Part shown: positions 1-7,556 of the stretch, piece by piece
Numbering within the stretch: the stretch's first letter is position 1
Layout: every line of letters starts with the position of its first letter
Assembly (NCBI GenBank): GCA_937902115.1
Contig: CALGSR010000473.1
Coordinates: forward strand, 1-12,817
Direction: 5' to 3'
From: an uncultured Bacillus sp.
Lineage (GTDB): Bacteria; Bacillota; Bacilli; Bacillales; Cytobacillaceae
DNA: 12,817 bases
Position numbers and translations under genes: made by a program
The notes under the pieces: model-generated
Databases searched by the model: none
Seen by the model: the letters and a program-made list of their open reading frames with translations, nothing else
Told to the model about the DNA's origin: nothing

Positions 1-1457
1 CCTGCTTCATTTAACAATTTGACAAAGGACTGAGCAATCTTTTGACTCCGATTATCAAAAGCTCCCATCGAACCGACCCAGAAAAGGTATTCGAATTCCT
101 CGCCGGCTTTCGAAACTTCCTTCACTGTCGGCACATGAACATCCTCGATTGCCTCGCGCCAGTTTTCTTTTTCCTTGCGGTTTAGGCCCCATGGATTTCC
201 TTGGCGTTCAATATTCGTCATCGCCCGCTGTGCATCAGAATCAAGCTTTCCTTCTGTTAAAACAAGGAAGCGACGCAGGTCAATAATTTTCTCGACATGT
301 TCATTCATGACCGGACATTGGTCCTCACAGTTGCGGCAAGTTGTACAAGCCCAAATTTCCTCCTCAGTAATGACGTCGCCAATCAGACTTGGATTATAAG
401 CCAACCCTGCAGCGGCTTCATCTGCGCCTTGGCTTGAGGAGGCCAGCGCTAATTGATTCCCCTCTGTTTTGGCAAAAGCAAAGGTTGGCACCCAAGGCTG
501 CTTCCCGGTTACGGCGGCCCCATGGTTTGTTAAATGGTCCCGCAATTTCAGCATCAAATCCATTGGTGAGAGCATTTTACCTGTTCCGGTAGCCGGACAC
601 ATGGAGGTACAGCGTCCGCATTCCACGCAGGCATATAAATCAATTAACTGATGCTGAGTAAAGTCAGCAATGCGCCCGACTCCGTAAGATTCCTGTGTTT
701 CATCTTCAAAATCAATTTTCGTCAGCTTCCCTGGTTTCTCTAGTCTGTTAAAATAAACATTCGCCGGTCCGGCAATTAAATGCGCATGTTTTGATTGCGG
801 CACGTAGACAAGGAAGGTCAGCAGGATTAATAAATGAGCCCACCAGGCGATATAAAAGATACTGATGGAGGCTGTTTCCCCTACCCACAAAAACAGAATA
901 GAAATTAAGGAAGCAACCGGTTCAGACCAAGTTGGATTTTCCAGATGCCAAACGATTCCCATCCCGTTTCCGAGAAGGACAGTAAGCATGAGCCCGCCAA
1001 TAAAAATAAGAACAAGTCCGGATTTGAAGTTTCTTTTTAAACGGACAAGCTTTTCAATGTAGCGGCGGTGAAAGGCCATCAAGACAGCGACTAAGATGAT
1101 AAGTGTTACGATTTCTTGGAAGAAAGTAAATGCCGGATACAACGGACCTAACGGCAGGTGGGCACCAGGCTTAATGCCTTTGATAATAAAATCAATCGCC
1201 CCAAATTGAACAAGAAGAAAGCCGTAGAAAAACATCACATGCATTATTCCGCTTTTTTTGTCCTTGAGCAATTTCTTCTGCCCAAATACATTGACCCAAA
1301 TTTTGTTGAACCGTTCCTTCATATTGTGATCGAATTCAACCTTTTTCCCTAGTTTTATGTACTGGATTCGGGTCTTGATTAAGTACACAAACAAACTAAC
1401 TGCGTAAGCGGTTACAAGTAGAAAAGCCGCTAAGTTTACCCACAGTATCGCATTCAT
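1..1457 (-). CDS. fadF: FadF-like membrane (Fe-S) oxidoreductase, 3' end cut by window
   Basis: About 485 N-terminal residues are visible and the C-terminal part lies beyond position 1. The first ~235 residues are hydrophobic, with membrane segments near 3-27, 72-92, 113-129, 147-168 and 182-219, like the nitrate-reductase-gamma-type domain of this family. Two ferredoxin-type cysteine sets follow: C277-C280-C283-C287-P (CVECGRCTSMCP) and C371-C374-C377-C381-P (CTTCRNCEDQCP), each able to bind a 4Fe-4S cluster. The missing part should hold the CCG domains of heterodisulfide-reductase-like proteins. In B. subtilis FadF (YwjF) is thought to pass electrons from acyl-CoA dehydrogenase/ETF to the quinone pool during beta-oxidation. 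That role is inferred here from similarity and from the divergent clsB neighbour, as in B. subtilis. The ATG at 1457 follows an AGGGGG site by 10 nt. The adjacent ATG at 1453 is out of frame. Confidence 0.9.
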   Translation of the reverse strand, partial: MNAILWVNLAAFLLVTAYAVSLFVYLIKTRIQYIKLGKKVEFDHNMKERFNKIWVNVFGQKKLLKDKKSGIMHVMFFYGFLLVQFGAIDFIIKGIKPGAHLPLGPLYPAFTFFQEIVTLIILVAVLMAFHRRYIEKLVRLKRNFKSGLVLIFIGGLMLTVLLGNGMGIVWHLENPTWSEPVASLISILFLWVGETASISIFYIAWWAHLLILLTFLVYVPQSKHAHLIAGPANVYFNRLEKPGKLTKIDFEDETQESYGVGRIADFTQHQLIDLYACVECGRCTSMCPATGTGKMLSPMDLMLKLRDHLTNHGAAVTGKQPWVPTFAFAKTEGNQLALASSSQGADEAAAGLAYNPSLIGDVITEEEIWACTTCRNCEDQCPVMNEHVEKIIDLRRFLVLTEGKLDSDAQRAMTNIERQGNPWGLNRKEKENWREAIEDVHVPTVKEVSKAGEEFEYLFWVGSMGAFDNRSQKIAQSFVKLLNEA

Positions 1458-1526
1458 TGAGGTTCAACCCCCTTTTCATTTTTTATCTTTTCTAACAAAA
1501 CAAAATTTTCTGATTTATATAATTAT

Positions 1527-1554
1527 ATTATATACTGAACGCACGCTCAGTCAA
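1527..1554 (-). promoter_or_regulatory. SigA-type promoter of fadF
   Basis: Reading leftward, TTGACT (1554-1549) is followed after 16 bp by TATAAT (1532-1527). This predicts a start near 1520 and a leader of about 60 nt before the fadF ATG. The spacer is almost filled by a palindrome, which is listed separately. Confidence 0.75.
1534..1551. promoter_or_regulatory. Palindromic operator, candidate FadR (TetR-type) site
   Basis: The 18-bp sequence ACTGAACGCACGCTCAGT is an imperfect palindrome: ACTGA and TCAGT arms match, and CG pairs sit symmetrically inside. It overlaps the -35 box and runs to within 1 bp of the -10 box of the fadF promoter, an ideal place for a repressor. Its half-site TGAnCG resembles the TGAATGA-type half-site of Bacillus FadR, which represses fadF until long-chain acyl-CoA binds. 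The palindrome is seen directly; assigning it to FadR is inference from the gene it controls. Confidence 0.55.
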
Positions 1555-1561
1555 CTAATTT

Positions 1562-1591
1562 TTGTCAATTGGGACGAAGTTTCTGAATAAT
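1562..1591 (+). promoter_or_regulatory. Candidate promoter for clsB
   Basis: TTGTCA (1562-1567) and AATAAT (1586-1591) each match the SigA consensus at five of six bases, with an 18-bp spacer. The predicted start near 1598 would give a leader of about 180 nt before clsB. It lies just upstream of and divergent to the fadF promoter, so a repressor bound there could affect both. Confidence 0.35.
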
Positions 1592-1777
1592 GTAACACAC
1601 TCTCTTTTTCTTATTCCAGATTCATGCTTCTACTAGTGATCCTTTGCGAACGAGAAAGCGTCTTTTACCTACTGAAATTTTCACCCTTCCCTTGAGCTAA
1701 GCCCGATCTCCATGACATAGGATATATTCCGGCAGTGCATACTAATCACTGTACACAGCTTAAGGAGGCATGCACGA

Positions 1778-2980
1778 TTGAAGATACTTGCCATCGTTTT
1801 AATCCTTTTACTACTAATCGTCCTTTGGTTTCTGCTTGACTTTCTTATTGGCAGAAGAAAACATCTGCGAGCATTGAAGGTGCAAATCTTTCCAAACCGG
1901 AAAAGTGATATTAATTTCTTCGCAACCGGGCCGTCATTATTTAACGATTATTTTTCAGAGTTAAAAGCTGCGAAAAAGCACATTCATATCTCATTTTATA
2001 TTATTCATGATGATGATATCAGCTTACAGTTCTTTGATATTCTGAAAAAGAAAGCTCGGGAAGGTGTCGAGGTCCGCTTAATAGCTGATTATATTGGTGC
2101 GAAAAAGGTGACAAAGGAAATGATTGAAGGACTAAGAACAGCCGGAGGCCATTTTGTCTTTTCACAAAAGGTTAAACTGCCTTTTCTTTTTTATTCCTTG
2201 CAAGTGCGGAATCACCAGAAAATTACGATCATTGACGGCAAAATTGGCTATCTCGGTGGGTTTAATATTGGAAAGGAATATATAAACCTGGACCCGAAGC
2301 TGACCCCATGGCGTGACTATCATTTAAAATTCACGGGTGAAGGGGTTCAGGATATACAGACCTGTTTCCTGAAAGATTGGCAACGTGATGCCAACGTACA
2401 AATTGAAGGGCAAGAGGCCTATTTTCCTGCCTTGGAAAAAGGACAGTATGAGCATAAAATTTCCCCGACAGAAGGGGTTTATCTTGAAAATATCTTTTCA
2501 GAATTGATTCAGAGCGCAAAACACTCAATCCGTATCGGTTCCCCTTATTTTATTCCCGGAAAGAAGGCCTTCCGCGAGCTGCAAAACGCTGTGAAAAGAG
2601 GGGTGAAACTTGAAATCCTTGTTCCGATTATGTCTGACCACCCACTTGTCAAAGAGGCCTCTTATCACTATTTACGCACCCTGATTCGTTTGGGAGCACA
2701 TGTGTATCAATACAAAACAGGCTTCTATCATGCCAAGGTCTTGATTATTGATAAGGAAATCTGCGATGTCGGTACGGCTAATTTTGATAAAAGAAGCTTC
2801 TATCTAAATCTGGAAATTAATTGTTTTACCTATGACAGGGAATATATCGAACAAGTGACTCAAGTATTTGAACATGACCGGGCCAACAGCACCACTGTCG
2901 CACTGCACAATATCAGCAGCAAGAATCCATGGCGGATCATAAAAGAACTGATTGCACGCTCTGTCTCCTTTTTCTTGTAA
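1778..2980 (+). CDS. clsB: Minor cardiolipin synthase ClsB, phospholipase D family
   Basis: This 400-residue protein has the usual length of B. subtilis ClsB (YwjE). Residues 2-24 form one N-terminal membrane segment followed by a basic stretch (RRKH). Two phospholipase D half-domains follow, each with an HKD motif: H146-x-K148-x4-D153 (HQKITIIDGK, then GGFN) and H318-x-K320-x4-D325 (HAKVLIID, then GTANFDKRSF). Both catalytic sets are intact. The family condenses two phosphatidylglycerols to cardiolipin and glycerol at the membrane; activity of this protein is inferred. The start is TTG at 1778, set by TAAGGAGG nine bases upstream. An ATG at 1770 lies too close to that site and meets a stop after three codons. 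clsB is divergent from fadF and converges on the chemoreceptor gene. Confidence 0.92.
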   Translation: MKILAIVLILLLLIVLWFLLDFLIGRRKHLRALKVQIFPNRKSDINFFATGPSLFNDYFSELKAAKKHIHISFYIIHDDDISLQFFDILKKKAREGVEVRLIADYIGAKKVTKEMIEGLRTAGGHFVFSQKVKLPFLFYSLQVRNHQKITIIDGKIGYLGGFNIGKEYINLDPKLTPWRDYHLKFTGEGVQDIQTCFLKDWQRDANVQIEGQEAYFPALEKGQYEHKISPTEGVYLENIFSELIQSAKHSIRIGSPYFIPGKKAFRELQNAVKRGVKLEILVPIMSDHPLVKEASYHYLRTLIRLGAHVYQYKTGFYHAKVLIIDKEICDVGTANFDKRSFYLNLEINCFTYDREYIEQVTQVFEHDRANSTTVALHNISSKNPWRIIKELIARSVSFFL

Positions 2981-2989
2981 CATAACAAA

Positions 2990-3015
2990 GAAGCACGAGG
3001 TCAGCCCCGTGCTTC
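2990..3015. terminator. Bidirectional terminator clsB / chemoreceptor gene
   Basis: GAAGCACGAGG pairs with CCCCGTGCTTC across a TCAG loop, with one mismatch. Rightward it is followed by an A/T stretch ending in TTTTT, and leftward by TTTGTT. It lies between two convergent genes and can serve both. A second, AT-only hairpin (ATTATTT...AAATAAT, then TTTT) follows at about 3020-3046 and may help. Confidence 0.7.
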
Positions 3016-3058
3016 CAAATATTATTTTTCGGGAAATAATTTTTCCCTTGTGGAGCGG

Positions 3059-4759
3059 TTAACACTTAAATTTCTTAATTAATTGTTGCAAATCCTCTGC
3101 CATTTTCGCAAGGTAGCCTGCTGATGCGGAGATTTCCTCGGTCGATGCCAGCTGCTCTTCTGTAGAGGCGGAAACCTTTTGCGCGCTGGAGCTGGATTCT
3201 TCTGCTACTTGCGTGACAAACTGCATCGATTCAACTATCTGTGCCGCACCTTCAGCCATTTGCTGCGTCGCGCTGGAAACTTCTTGAATCTGTGCCGTCA
3301 CATCCTCGATCGAATACTGAATCTGTGTAAAGGAATTTCCAGCTGTATCAACGATTCCGATTCCCTCAATAACTGCCTTGGAGGCATATTCCATCGATTT
3401 TATTGCCTTATTCGTTTCACCTTGGGTAGCCGCAAGCAATTCAGAGATTTCTTTAGCAGAGTGGGCGGACTGCTCGGCAAGTTTGCGCACCTCATCCGCG
3501 ACAACGGCGAAACCGCGTCCGTTTTCACCCGCTCTTGCGGCTTCAATCGCTGCATTCAAGGCAAGCAAGTTGGTCTGGTCAGCAATACCTGTGATCACTC
3601 CGGTAATTTGCCCGATTTCCCTTGAGCGCTCTCCAAGTCCAATAATTACTTCTGATAATCCCTTCACCGTTTCATTAATCGATTTCATTTGCTGTCCGGC
3701 GGTTTTAATCGCCTTTTCCCCTTCTACAGCCTTCTCGGAGGTCTCTACCGCTGCCGTTGAAACGCTCTGTGAACTTTCTGCAATTTGCTGGACGCCAATC
3801 GACATTTCATTTACGGTTTGATACGTTTCCTCAATGCTTTGAACTTGCTTTTCAACACTTGAGGCCACTTGATACATCGTGGCTGCGATTTGCTCAGTTG
3901 CGTGACTAGACTGTTCTGCACTTGCTGTTAATTGCTCCGAAGAGGCCGCAACCTGTTCTGCACTGGAATTTACTTGCTGGATGACTTCGCGAAGATTGTT
4001 TTTCATGACATTAAGCGTTTCAGCCAAGTCCCCAATTTCGTCTTTATTTCTCACAGACACATCAGCTGCCGCCAAATTCCCATCCGCAATTTCCTTTGAA
4101 TAATCAATTAAATCCGAAATGGCCTTTGTCTTTCTTCTAATGATCCAAATCGTAACCACACATGCTGCCGCCATGGGAAAAATACCAAGGAGAAAGCTTC
4201 CTTGTACAGCCTCCCATGTTCGATCGCTAACAATTTTCGCATCAAAATCAATCGCATTAATCGCAATGATTTCTTTATTTGGATCGTGATCTTCAAAAAT
4301 TGGCGCATAGCCTGTCAGACGCTTCATGCCGCCAAATTCATAAACCTCAGAATAATGCGGATGCTTTGTTTCCTGAATCATCTGAAGAATCTCTTTATCG
4401 ACATAAAACTGATCGCCTGCTTTAAATCCCTGCTCCTTCAGGTTATCATCTGCTGCCAAAATCGTCCCGTCCAAAAGCAAGATATATTGATCTTCAAAAA
4501 TTTGCTTATGATCCGTTGTCCAATCCAAAGAGTTCTCTACATCCTTTAATAGCGTTTTATCCCCTGCTATAAGGGCTTCAATATCGGCAGGATCAACTAA
4601 TCCTGTCGTAATATTGGCACAGCCTACCGCTTCAATCCCAGCTGCCTCATAAGTTTTACGGTAGCTTGACCAGTAATTTGAAATAGAAGTAATCATCAGC
4701 GAAATGAAAATGACGATTACAATAATGATGCCCAGCTGCCATGTTAAACTCTTTCTCAT
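3059..4759 (-). CDS. Methyl-accepting chemotaxis protein
   Basis: This is a full-length transmembrane chemoreceptor of 566 residues. Segment 1 is at about 10-28, an extracellular sensor region spans about 30-187, and segment 2 is at about 188-208. A HAMP domain (about 208-262) and a long coiled-coil signalling domain follow. The conserved hairpin tip, which contacts CheA and CheW, is at about 393-431 (NLLALNAAIEAARAGENG and GRGFAVVADEVRKLAEQS). Gln/Glu pairs on the flanking helices could be methylation sites. The short sensor looks Cache-like (DGTILAADDN, YSEVYEFGG, LTGYAPIFE), but I cannot name its ligand. The ATG at 4759 follows GGGGGAG by 7 nt. No other chemotaxis or flagellar gene is present, so it is an orphan receptor. 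Two long ORFs antisense to it come from the biased helix composition and are not real. Confidence 0.93.
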   Translation of the reverse strand: MRKSLTWQLGIIIVIVIFISLMITSISNYWSSYRKTYEAAGIEAVGCANITTGLVDPADIEALIAGDKTLLKDVENSLDWTTDHKQIFEDQYILLLDGTILAADDNLKEQGFKAGDQFYVDKEILQMIQETKHPHYSEVYEFGGMKRLTGYAPIFEDHDPNKEIIAINAIDFDAKIVSDRTWEAVQGSFLLGIFPMAAACVVTIWIIRRKTKAISDLIDYSKEIADGNLAAADVSVRNKDEIGDLAETLNVMKNNLREVIQQVNSSAEQVAASSEQLTASAEQSSHATEQIAATMYQVASSVEKQVQSIEETYQTVNEMSIGVQQIAESSQSVSTAAVETSEKAVEGEKAIKTAGQQMKSINETVKGLSEVIIGLGERSREIGQITGVITGIADQTNLLALNAAIEAARAGENGRGFAVVADEVRKLAEQSAHSAKEISELLAATQGETNKAIKSMEYASKAVIEGIGIVDTAGNSFTQIQYSIEDVTAQIQEVSSATQQMAEGAAQIVESMQFVTQVAEESSSSAQKVSASTEEQLASTEEISASAGYLAKMAEDLQQLIKKFKC

Positions 4760-4827
4760 CGTGTTTCTCCCCCTATATCCCCTCTATGGACTATATTCTC
4801 CCTTTTGTAGACAATTCTTTTGATTCT

Positions 4828-4833
4828 ATTATA
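4828..4833 (-). promoter_or_regulatory. Candidate -10 box for chemoreceptor gene
   Basis: A perfect TATAAT reads leftward about 70 bp before the start codon, but no good -35 hexamer lies 16-18 bp upstream. A SigD-type motility promoter (TAAA and GCCGATAT) is not visible. The region 4834-4960 shows no other signal. Confidence 0.35.
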
Positions 4834-4962
4834 CTAGAAAATTAAGAAAATAGTCTCATCTTTTATATAAATTCCCAAGAAGAAGGATATATATTTTGAG
4901 TTGCTTCCTAGAAACAAATGGGACTTTAGGTAAAACGCACGGAGATGGGAGGGAATTAGCGC

Positions 4963-4993
4963 AAAAAAAAACCTCCTAAAAGGAGGCTTTTTT
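4963..4993. terminator. Rho-independent terminator of argS
   Basis: On the minus strand CCTCC pairs with GGAGG around a TTTTA loop, flanked by an A-run and followed by a run of nine T. The hairpin begins right after the argS stop codon. The plus strand also ends in a T-run, so it can stop transcription both ways. It separates argS from the tandem chemoreceptor gene. Confidence 0.9.
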
Positions 4994-4995
4994 GT

Positions 4996-6666
4996 TTACA
5001 TTTTTTCCGGGGCAGATACACCAATCAACGCCAATGCGTTTTTCAATGTAATTTGGACCGTTTTAATTAAAGCAAGACGGGCTTTCGTTTTTTCCGGCTG
5101 CTCGTCATCAAGAACCTTTTCTGCATTGTAAAAGCTGTGGAACGCAGAAGCGAGTTCGAAAATATAATTCGTAATACGATGCGGTGTTCTTTTCTGTGCC
5201 GCTTCGCCAATCGCCTGCGGGAATTCACCCAATTTCTTCAAGACATCGATTTCTTTTTCCGCGCTTATATGCGAGAAATCAGCCTGGCCATTTACAGTTA
5301 GATTCTTCTCTTCCGCCTGGCGCAGAATGCTGCAAATCCGGGCATGGGCATATTGTGCATAATAAACGGGATTTTCATTGGATTGTGATACCGCTAAATC
5401 AAGGTCAAAGTCCATATGTGTGTCCGCGCTTCTCATAGCAAAGAAATAACGCGTTGCATCGAGGCCGACCTCATCAACTAAATCCCTCATCGTTACCGCT
5501 TTACCTGTCCGCTTGCTCATCTTCATTTTCTCGCCGTTTTTGTACAGATGAACGAGCTGGATGATTTCCACTTCAAGAGTGTCAGCATCATAGCCTAACG
5601 CCTGAATTGCTGCCTTCATCCGTGGAATATAGCCGTGGTGGTCGGCACCCCAAATATTGATTAATTTTTCAAAGCCGCGCTCAAGCTTGTCACGGTGGTA
5701 GGCAATATCCGGTGTTAAATACGTATAAGAACCGTCCTGCTTAATCAAGACACGGTTTTTATCATCGCCGAAATCAGTGGAGCGGAACCATGTTGCCCCT
5801 TCCTCCTCATAGATATAGCCAGTCTTTCTTAATGCTGCTAGGGCTTCGTCGATTTTACCATTATTGTATAATGAAGTTTCTGAATACCACACGTCAAAGC
5901 CAACGCGGAAATCTTCTAAATCACGCTTCAATTTCGCCAATTCCTGTTTCATTCCGTACTCACGGCAGTAGGCAAAGCGTTCTTTTTCATCCATATTGAC
6001 AAGTTTGTCGCCCACTTCTTCTGCAAGCTGTTTCCCGATTCCAATAATATCCTCGCCTTGGTAGCCATCCTCCGGCATCGGTTTATCCATGCCAAGAGCC
6101 TGGAAGTAACGGGCTTCAACAGAAAGCGCCAGATTGTTAATTTGGTTTCCGGCATCATTAATATAATATTCACGGGAAACATCATAACCTGCTTTGGCTA
6201 AAACATTGCATAGGGAGTCCCCGACAGCAGCACCGCGTGCATGACCTAAATGAAGGTCACCGGTTGGGTTAGCTGAAACAAACTCAACCTGAACCTTTTG
6301 CCCGTCGCCGACTGTTGTTTCACCGTATTTATCCCCTGCTTCTAAAATCGCCGGAATTAAATTCGTTAAATAGCTGTTATTCATATAAAAGTTGATAAAC
6401 CCTGGGCCGGCTACCTCAATTTTTTCAATTGAAGCTTTTGATTTATCAAAGTTGGCCACGAGCTCTTCAGCAATCATTTTCGGTGCCTTTTTTGCTATCC
6501 TTGCCAGTTGCATCGCCATATTTGTGGAATAATCTCCATTGACTTTGTCCTTTGGCGTTTCCAAAATGACATCTGGAAGCTGCTCTCTAGTTGCTAATCC
6601 TGCTTTCACCACTGCAGCAGCAATTTCCTCCTTCAATTTCCCTTGTACTTGCTCGACAATATTCAT
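4996..6666 (-). CDS. argS: Arginine-tRNA ligase
   Basis: This is a class I aminoacyl-tRNA synthetase that charges tRNA-Arg with arginine using ATP. Its 556 residues equal the B. subtilis ArgS length. The N-terminal additional domain (about 1-110) is followed by the Rossmann catalytic domain with SANPTG (131-136) and the HIGH-type signature H139-L-G-H142. A KMSKR loop is intact at 382-386, which only part of the ArgRS family keeps. The alpha-helical anticodon-binding domain (about 430-556) ends in the common hydrophobic tail ALIGVSAPEKM. The ATG at 6666 overlaps the ywiB stop as ATGA, and GAGGGGG lies just upstream inside ywiB, so translation is probably coupled. It is the second gene of the ywiB-argS operon and ends directly at a strong terminator. 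Confidence 0.97.
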   Translation of the reverse strand: MNIVEQVQGKLKEEIAAAVVKAGLATREQLPDVILETPKDKVNGDYSTNMAMQLARIAKKAPKMIAEELVANFDKSKASIEKIEVAGPGFINFYMNNSYLTNLIPAILEAGDKYGETTVGDGQKVQVEFVSANPTGDLHLGHARGAAVGDSLCNVLAKAGYDVSREYYINDAGNQINNLALSVEARYFQALGMDKPMPEDGYQGEDIIGIGKQLAEEVGDKLVNMDEKERFAYCREYGMKQELAKLKRDLEDFRVGFDVWYSETSLYNNGKIDEALAALRKTGYIYEEEGATWFRSTDFGDDKNRVLIKQDGSYTYLTPDIAYHRDKLERGFEKLINIWGADHHGYIPRMKAAIQALGYDADTLEVEIIQLVHLYKNGEKMKMSKRTGKAVTMRDLVDEVGLDATRYFFAMRSADTHMDFDLDLAVSQSNENPVYYAQYAHARICSILRQAEEKNLTVNGQADFSHISAEKEIDVLKKLGEFPQAIGEAAQKRTPHRITNYIFELASAFHSFYNAEKVLDDEQPEKTKARLALIKTVQITLKNALALIGVSAPEKM

Positions 6667-7142
6667 CTTTTTTCCCCCTCAAAAGAAATCAACAAATGAT
6701 AGGTGCCTGCTTGCGTTCCCTGCATGTTCAAATCATATAAGATGTCAATTTCACCTTTATTGGCAGTCTCATTAAACTCATGATTGATTCTGCTTGTTTT
6801 TGTTTTCATTTCCAGCGTGCCGTACGGTGTTTCGTAACTGCCGGTTAAATGTTTATTTTTCTGAAAGGGCAGGCGCATCTTTACCGCTCCCTTGCGTAAA
6901 ATAGAGCCTTCCCCTTCAGCTATTTTCACTGTTGTTTGAATGTTTCCGCCTTCTTCCGTTATTTCTTCGTAGCGGAGAAAGACGGAGCTTGTCTTTTGGA
7001 TATACTCACCAAATGTAATGAACTCGTATGTTTCGTGATCGTGACCGTTACGGATCGTCGTTTTCACTGATATTTTAACAGGCATCTGCCCTGAATCTTG
7101 AGCTGGCAACGGCCGCACCCCTTTTCTAAGCACATTAGCCAT
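6663..7142 (-). CDS. ywiB: YwiB family protein (DUF1934, calycin-like)
   Basis: This small soluble protein of up to 159 residues is predicted to be mostly beta-strand, without signal peptide or membrane segment. It resembles B. subtilis YwiB (about 142 residues): ISVKTTI at the start, IQTTVKIAEGEGSILRKGAVKMRLPF in the middle (shown here only as landmarks) and YGTLEMKTKT followed by an acidic strand. The family has a calycin-like barrel and no firm function. Pairing with argS is conserved in bacilli. The start is uncertain: ATG at 7142 has a poor ribosome site, TTG at 7109 follows AAAAGGGG by 8 nt and gives a length closer to YwiB, and ATG at 7085 is also possible. The last bases form the ATGA overlap with argS. 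Confidence 0.85.
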   Translation of the reverse strand: MANVLRKGVRPLPAQDSGQMPVKISVKTTIRNGHDHETYEFITFGEYIQKTSSVFLRYEEITEEGGNIQTTVKIAEGEGSILRKGAVKMRLPFQKNKHLTGSYETPYGTLEMKTKTSRINHEFNETANKGEIDILYDLNMQGTQAGTYHLLISFEGEKR

Positions 7143-7207
7143 CTTTTACACATTTTAGACTAAGTTTTAGGTATTTATAAAAACAAATAAATGAATATAA
7201 CCTTATC

Positions 7208-7236
7208 AGTATAAATTTTTTGTCGATTCGTTTCAA
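7208..7236 (-). promoter_or_regulatory. SigA-type promoter of ywiB-argS
   Basis: Reading leftward, TTGAAA (7236-7231) and TATACT (7213-7208) are separated by exactly 17 bp. The start near 7201 leaves about 60 nt to the ATG at 7142 or about 90 nt to the TTG at 7109. I see no T-box: the leader is too short for a tRNA-sensing riboswitch. Confidence 0.7.
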
Positions 7237-7314
7237 GCAGGGGCGGAAAAAGATGCTAATTTTTATTTGGACATCTCAGTTGGATTTGCCAGGGTTTTAT
7301 TTTTCTAAAAAAAT

Positions 7315-7499
7315 GGCTCTGTTAAACTTGGTTGTTGATTTCCGTTCCAGGCACGCACGGTTCTGCGGGCGACCGACAAGCCTCCTCGACACTTCGTGTC
7401 TGCGGGGTCTCGTCTGTCTCGCTTCTCTGAGCGGGAGTCTGCGTGCCTTCCACTCCAATCAACAAAGTACTAAAAATCAACATTGACCTTTAACACAGC
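7315..7499 (+). repeat. Dispersed intergenic repeat with nested inverted ends, full copy
   Basis: The outer ends are imperfectly inverted: GGCTCTGTTAAAC with TTGTTGATTT on the left, and AAATCAACA with TTTAACACAGC on the right. A second, inner pair is TTGTTGATT / AATCAACAA and AGGCACGCA / TGCGTGCCT. The GC-rich core contains GACACTTCGTGTC and other short hairpins. The wording GATTTCCGTTCCAGGCAC...GTGCCTTCCACTCCAATCAAC is one I recognise as common between genes in Bacillaceae genomes. It encodes no transposase. A second, truncated copy in inverse orientation lies at 12561-12635. It could be a MITE-like element or a conserved RNA/DNA hairpin; I cannot tell which. Confidence 0.75.
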
Positions 7500-7515
7500 A
7501 AAAAAATAAATGGTT

Positions 7516-7521
7516 TATACT
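7516..7521 (+). promoter_or_regulatory. Candidate -10 box of the methyltransferase gene
   Basis: TATACT lies 16 bp past the repeat element; the best -35 (AACACA) is weak and overlaps the element's right end. The predicted start near 7528 would leave no leader for an ATG at 7530 but about 30 nt for the TTG at 7557. Confidence 0.3.
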
Positions 7522-7556
7522 AATGGTAGATGCTTTGTAAAGGACTGGTGATTTAT

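Larger units (their letters stand above)
1458..1777. other. Divergent intergenic region fadF-clsB
   Basis: This 320-bp gap holds the fadF promoter and operator on the left and the candidate clsB promoter. From about 1600 to 1760 I see no ORF, strong hairpin or repeat. The clsB ribosome binding site TAAGGAGG lies at 1761-1768. Confidence 0.6.
7143..7556. other. Divergent intergenic region ywiB-methyltransferase
   Basis: This gap of about 410 bp holds the ywiB promoter on the left, unremarkable AT-rich sequence at 7237-7314, a dispersed inverted-repeat element at 7315-7499, and the likely methyltransferase promoter. The ORF that crosses the element is a by-product of its GC-rich core. Confidence 0.65.

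Noticed and set aside
3179..3821. Two overlapping plus-strand ORFs of about 147 residues opposite the chemoreceptor gene
   Set aside because: They mirror the repetitive Ala/Ser/Glu codons of the receptor's coiled coil, have no family resemblance and no ribosome site.
7143..7201. T-box riboswitch before ywiB-argS
   Set aside because: A synthetase operon invites this idea, but the predicted leader is about 60-90 nt with no T-box sequence or terminator hairpin.
7220..7486. Plus-strand ORF of 88 residues across the repeat
   Set aside because: It spans the GC-rich palindromic core of a dispersed non-coding repeat; the open frame is incidental.
7315..7499. CRISPR array or intact insertion sequence
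   Set aside because: There are no regularly spaced direct repeats and no transposase; symmetry is inverted and the element is about 185 bp.
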